Below are positions 60,235 through 64,000 of a DNA stretch of 64,000 nucleotides, in pieces; position 1 is the stretch's first letter; each line of letters begins with the position of its first letter. Where the stretch lies: NCBI RefSeq assembly GCF_963678635.1, contig NC_087069.1, positions 42,546,688 through 42,610,687 on the forward strand. Direction: 5' to 3'. Both the position numbers and the translations under genes were made by a program. Source of the DNA: Symsagittifera roscoffensis (Eukaryota > Xenacoelomorpha > Acoela > Convolutidae). Under the pieces are notes generated by a model that did no database searches, was not told where the DNA came from, and was given only the letters and a program-made list of their open reading frames with translations.

Positions 60235-62040
60235 TTAGTCGTCGGGGAAAAAACCGTGGGGGAAGATGTCGTGAATTAGTTCTGAAGTTGTTAGTAGTTT
60301 AGCTAAGATGCGGATGATATTTTTAGTCTGAAGCAGTGGCCAAAGCAATTGAAGTGCCTTAATAGTGGTTAGTTCTTCAGTGCCAACTGCAAACTCATAA
60401 GGTGTGTTTTGGATTAAGTTATATAATTTGTGATTGAATTTAGTGTTGTGGATGAATTCTAAAATTGGGATTTCTATAGGTTGTACAAACTCGTGCGGGA
60501 TAAGGAAGGGTCGGGATTCTTCGGCGTTGAAGGTCTTGGTGATGGGACAGAAGATGTACATTTGGGTTATGGGATCATAATTGCGAAGAATACCATGAAG
60601 GTTAGTGTCTTTAATACAATATGTGAAATTTAGGAAAAATGGTGAAGTGTATTTGGAATTAATGAATTGAAAACGATGGTGTGGTTGTCTAGAGGGTGTG
60701 TGTAGGTCAAAGTGATTTTGGATGAAACGATAATAACTATATGTGTGGGTTTGTTTAGTGCGCAACATAATATCGTGTGAGCAGTGTAAATCTCTTTCGT
60801 GTGGTGCAAGGAAATGAAAGGTTAGTGAAAATATTTGGAAGCGTTCTTTAAAACTTTCGTATGCTTGTGTGTCTGTTAGTGCTTCTGAAATAATGTGATC
60901 AAACTTTCGGTCGAAGATGTTTAGTGTGAATGTATATGGTGTCTTGATGAAAAATTTCTCGGTAATTTGTGGATTAGCGAAGCGATCGTCGTCTAAGAAT
61001 TGATCTTGGTTAGCTCTGATGATGTTGTGATCATAGTATTCGAGTGTATATTCGTTAGCTCTAGGTGCAGTGTGTGTTTTTAGTGATTTTTTATATCCAA
61101 CGTAAGTAAATTGTCTAGCGGTTAGTGGTGTAGTGAGTCGATATAGCATGTCCGTATTTCGCTCTATATCGATGTGAGTGTTAGATAAAGGTAAGCAAAG
61201 AGGGTTAGTAAAATGATAATATGAGGTCCAAGAGAGGGTGGGCATTAAAACGTATTCATCTACAAAGTTGCGTGTTTCGTTAGTGTCGTGGGGGGTATTT
61301 AAGGTGTATTGTGGGAATGAGGGTAAAGTGATGGCTAAAAATTCTTTTGTGTTAGTATGCTTGGGGTGGTTGATGTATTCACGGGCTGTTCCTGGTTTTG
61401 CTGGGAAAGGATGGTTGGGGAACTTTCTTTTAAAAGTGCGGTAAGCTCTATTAGTGTTGAGTGAAGATTCAGTTGATGTGGATGATGGTGCTAATGATTC
61501 AGTATAATTTGAAGAGGGTGTAGGGGTAGGGGGGTTGGATGAATTTGTTGTGGAGGAGATTTGGTTTATGGTTGGGGTATTAAGGTGGTAGGGTTGTTGT
61601 TGAAGGGTAATAAAATTATCTAGCTCTGGGGAGATTCGGGGGGTGTCTGGAGAATGAGATGATTGGTCAGAATGGTATGAGGAGTAGGTTGGGGTAACTT
61701 GGGAAGCATAAGAGGGTGTGGGAGTGATTGGGTCAGGGTTATTGGATAATATGGGTTGAAAAGGGGGTTGAGAAAAATTAGAAGAGTTATGAAAATTATT
61801 GGATGGGGATGGTTCTGAGTCGGCAAATTCATCGGGGGTTTCAATATTCGGGTTATTGAGTTGTGAGATGGAATATAAAACTGAGATGTGTGAATTAGTG
61901 TCGGAATTCATGCCTGATGTTACATTACTAGATGGAAAATCGGGTGGCGGAAAAGCAAAAAGTGGTATTTTTGGGATTGGAGAGGTAAGATTGGTTGGGT
62001 GGGAATTTGATCGGTGTAGTGATCCAAGTTGGCGGCTCAT
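60235..62040 (-). CDS. D element downstream ORF, unknown protein
   Basis: It has 601 codons; the ATG at 62040 overlaps the stop of the upstream ORF as ATGA. Residues ~1-200 are Ser/Pro/Thr/Asn-rich and presumably disordered. Residues ~210-600 look folded, rich in aromatic residues, His and Asn (FPNHPFPAKPGTAREYINHP, TLSWTSYYHFTNP). There is no signal peptide or membrane helix, and the family is not recognised. Being coupled to an envelope-like ORF, it may be an accessory or structural protein of the same element. Confidence 0.6.
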   Translation of the reverse strand: MSRQLGSLHRSNSHPTNLTSPIPKIPLFAFPPPDFPSSNVTSGMNSDTNSHISVLYSISQLNNPNIETPDEFADSEPSPSNNFHNSSNFSQPPFQPILSNNPDPITPTPSYASQVTPTYSSYHSDQSSHSPDTPRISPELDNFITLQQQPYHLNTPTINQISSTTNSSNPPTPTPSSNYTESLAPSSTSTESSLNTNRAYRTFKRKFPNHPFPAKPGTAREYINHPKHTNTKEFLAITLPSFPQYTLNTPHDTNETRNFVDEYVLMPTLSWTSYYHFTNPLCLPLSNTHIDIERNTDMLYRLTTPLTARQFTYVGYKKSLKTHTAPRANEYTLEYYDHNIIRANQDQFLDDDRFANPQITEKFFIKTPYTFTLNIFDRKFDHIISEALTDTQAYESFKERFQIFSLTFHFLAPHERDLHCSHDIMLRTKQTHTYSYYRFIQNHFDLHTPSRQPHHRFQFINSKYTSPFFLNFTYCIKDTNLHGILRNYDPITQMYIFCPITKTFNAEESRPFLIPHEFVQPIEIPILEFIHNTKFNHKLYNLIQNTPYEFAVGTEELTTIKALQLLWPLLQTKNIIRILAKLLTTSELIHDIFPHGFFPDD

Positions 62041-63992
62041 CGTGGGCTAAAAAAATGATTATTTTGAGACTGAAAAGCGGTGGTATGGGGTTGTTCAATA
62101 ATTTGTTCATAAGTATTATCATCTTGTGACTGGTGTGTCATTATATGTTGGATGGGACTTTGTGATGTGGTGAGTCGAAAATTTGGATTATGTGTGATGG
62201 CTAAATTTCGAAAATTTCGTGGGACTAGGGATAGTGGATGGTTATTTGGTAGGGCTGGTAATTGTGGTGCCGTTGGCGTTATGTCTACATTGTTATGTTC
62301 TTCGTCGTATGTATTTTGTCGTGTTGTTATTTTTGTGTTATATTCTTTTATTTGTGCGTCTAAAAGAATTTTGTTTATAGATGTAGAAAAGATTCCAAAA
62401 AATCCTGCAAATAGTATGCGTGCTACACTTGCTTGTCTGTTTACTTGTGTGTGTATAGCACATGTGTTGTAGATTCCTTTTAAAAGTGAGAAAAGAAATC
62501 CAATAAAGTTAAACATTGCGTATAAAATAGTCAATTTTTCTAAGATGTAGTAGGGCCATCCTAGAAAATCGAGGATCTCATTTTTGAGTGTAACAAAGCT
62601 AAAAATGTTAATTGGTGATATATCTTGGGGACGGTATTTTTCACCGTTTAGATATATATAATCTTTAATGTCTTTAAAATATCCGCTATAGTCTTGCGTG
62701 TAGATATCGGCAAATCCTGCGGTTTCTGCAAGTTTGCGTAAATTTTGGTCTATTGATTGTCTTTGTATAGTGTCCATTTGTGTTAATAATTCTTGGAATT
62801 GTTGTGTTCTAATGTGATGTTGAATATCTGATTTTGAATAGATTCCTATTGATTGTAAGTCTATATTTGGGTTTCGAGCAATAGCGCGAATGCTTTCTGG
62901 TGAAAATTTTTTGAGTGATTGCATTAATGTGGGATATGGTGTGAGAAGATAATATTTATTTTCATCAGGGTTTAGTTGTACTACATTGTGGCTGTTTTCT
63001 GATCCACATGGGACTGCGGTATCCCAGAAATAGGTTCTTCGTGAAAGTGTATCCACGAAATGTACTTTATTCTTATAAAAGATAGGGATTCTTTTATAAC
63101 ATCGTTTATCTTCAAAAACGTATAGTGGTGATACTTTTTTAGTACAAGTATAAAACCATAAGATGTTTCCTTCATAGTCTAAAAAATTTGATCTATTTCC
63201 AGATAATAAGTATCCTGCATAGGGTATTTTTAATACTGCTAGTGCAAGTGATTGTAATATTTGTGTTCGTTCTAATTCGCATAATTGGTGTAGTGTTTCT
63301 AATTCGGAGAGTGACATTTCTTGAAAAATTCGGCTAATTGTATAATCTAGTTTCATATCTAAATGAATATCATAGTGGATATTACCGAAATATGTAGTAT
63401 TCATTAGTGATAATTCTTGTAAGCGTGTGCTTCTGGTGTCCTGAGGTTTTAGATGTCCACCAGGTTGTCCGTTGCTTTTTTGAAAATTAACTGGTATATA
63501 GGATGTTCCTTCGTTTAAAGGATGACCTGTGGCATATGGGTCGATTTTTATTTTTCCAGTGGTCATGTCGAATCCTTTTTCGTATTCAACTAATATTTCA
63601 GAGTATTGTGTTCTGTGAAGTGGATTCCTGTATTTACATGCAAGTTCTGTTTCTTGATATATTTGAAAACGTGTCAATTTGTTTTCTATATTGTCTATGT
63701 TTCTAAAATTAGAACTTAGTTTTCGTGATGGATGGACTTGTTCATATGGAATTGATTGTATAAAATATTTTTCGTGAAATTTTATCATACGAGCGTGTAT
63801 TTTTGCTACTTGAAATGTTGTACATGTATCTTCGGGGAACCAAACAATTGTTGCTTGTGTTCTCGTTGTAGGGTCGCAATAACCTTGATCATTTTTACAA
63901 GGTAATCGGATTCCTTGATAGATCATTGTATTATCTGATAAATCTCGTGTTAGTTGTATTTTTTCGAGTTGTATTTTCCAATCAAAAAACAT
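62037..63992 (-). CDS. D element envelope-like membrane glycoprotein (partial upstream?)
   Basis: It has 651 codons from an ATG at 63992, but the frame is still open to the window edge, so the start is uncertain. Many spaced Cys residues occur in the first 350 residues, including a C-Y-x-R-I-P-I block and a P-C-G-S block. Two hydrophobic helices lie near ~480-515 and ~540-565, followed by a ~90-residue polar tail. A Cys-rich ectodomain with a membrane-proximal anchor fits a viral or retroelement envelope protein. The Cys/IPI pattern recalls glycoproteins that BEL/Pao elements captured from chuvirus-like viruses, but that is from memory and unverified. No cleavage site was identified. Confidence 0.5.
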   Translation of the reverse strand: MFFDWKIQLEKIQLTRDLSDNTMIYQGIRLPCKNDQGYCDPTTRTQATIVWFPEDTCTTFQVAKIHARMIKFHEKYFIQSIPYEQVHPSRKLSSNFRNIDNIENKLTRFQIYQETELACKYRNPLHRTQYSEILVEYEKGFDMTTGKIKIDPYATGHPLNEGTSYIPVNFQKSNGQPGGHLKPQDTRSTRLQELSLMNTTYFGNIHYDIHLDMKLDYTISRIFQEMSLSELETLHQLCELERTQILQSLALAVLKIPYAGYLLSGNRSNFLDYEGNILWFYTCTKKVSPLYVFEDKRCYKRIPIFYKNKVHFVDTLSRRTYFWDTAVPCGSENSHNVVQLNPDENKYYLLTPYPTLMQSLKKFSPESIRAIARNPNIDLQSIGIYSKSDIQHHIRTQQFQELLTQMDTIQRQSIDQNLRKLAETAGFADIYTQDYSGYFKDIKDYIYLNGEKYRPQDISPINIFSFVTLKNEILDFLGWPYYILEKLTILYAMFNFIGFLFSLLKGIYNTCAIHTQVNRQASVARILFAGFFGIFSTSINKILLDAQIKEYNTKITTRQNTYDEEHNNVDITPTAPQLPALPNNHPLSLVPRNFRNLAITHNPNFRLTTSQSPIQHIMTHQSQDDNTYEQIIEQPHTTAFQSQNNHFFSPR

Positions 63993-64000
63993 TATTTCTT

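Overview
This is a piece of an animal genome. It lies inside a gene for an SLC10 (sodium/bile-acid symporter) family membrane protein on the minus strand. Four phase-compatible GT-AG exons can be read: 56780-56911, 56261-56406, 55462-55664 and 2786-2905. The last two are separated by a 52.6 kb intron, and almost everything else in the window sits inside it as same-orientation (minus strand) LTR retroelements. The host is probably an invertebrate, but I cannot name the species.

Intron contents, low to high coordinate. Element A (3664-26055, about 22.4 kb) is a giant Ty3/gypsy-type element. It has 0.9 kb LTRs, a 2.2 kb leader with a 14-bp minisatellite, and gag-pol. A second long coding region (ORF2, about 8.9 kb) fills the place where an env gene would normally be. 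Its 5' LTR is cut at 26056 by the 3' LTR of element B1 (26056-31180, the 3' third of a related element). B1 is in turn cut at 31181 by the 3' LTR of element B2 (31181 to about 48218, truncated at the gag end). B2 ends in a foldback plus an inverted LTR fragment, then a 200-N gap. Element C (48708-55289) is an unrelated, smaller and decayed Ty3/gypsy element whose 5' LTR lies only 172 bp from the exon 3 splice donor.

The A/B family is the most unusual content. Gag, nucleocapsid, protease, RT, RNase H and integrase were evidently one continuous frame of more than 2,700 codons, and this frame carries a macro-domain-like module at its C terminus. ORF2 carries one or two SGNH-hydrolase-like domains followed by about 1,500 residues of unrecognised protein with a conserved Cys/His cluster. 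The polypurine-tract core next to the 3' LTR recurs inside the coding region in two different reading frames. One 40-nt stretch around such a copy is identical between A and B2, which points to a DNA- or RNA-level signal.

Upstream of the SLC10 exons (57 kb to the end) are a small hAT-like MITE and another element or gene pair (D). D has a membrane-anchored envelope-like ORF overlapping a second ORF by ATGA, followed by a probable 79-bp intron. D continues beyond the window.

Positions and frames were read by eye. Element names A, B1, B2, C and D are mine. Family calls rest on visible motifs and on A-versus-B comparison, not on database searches.
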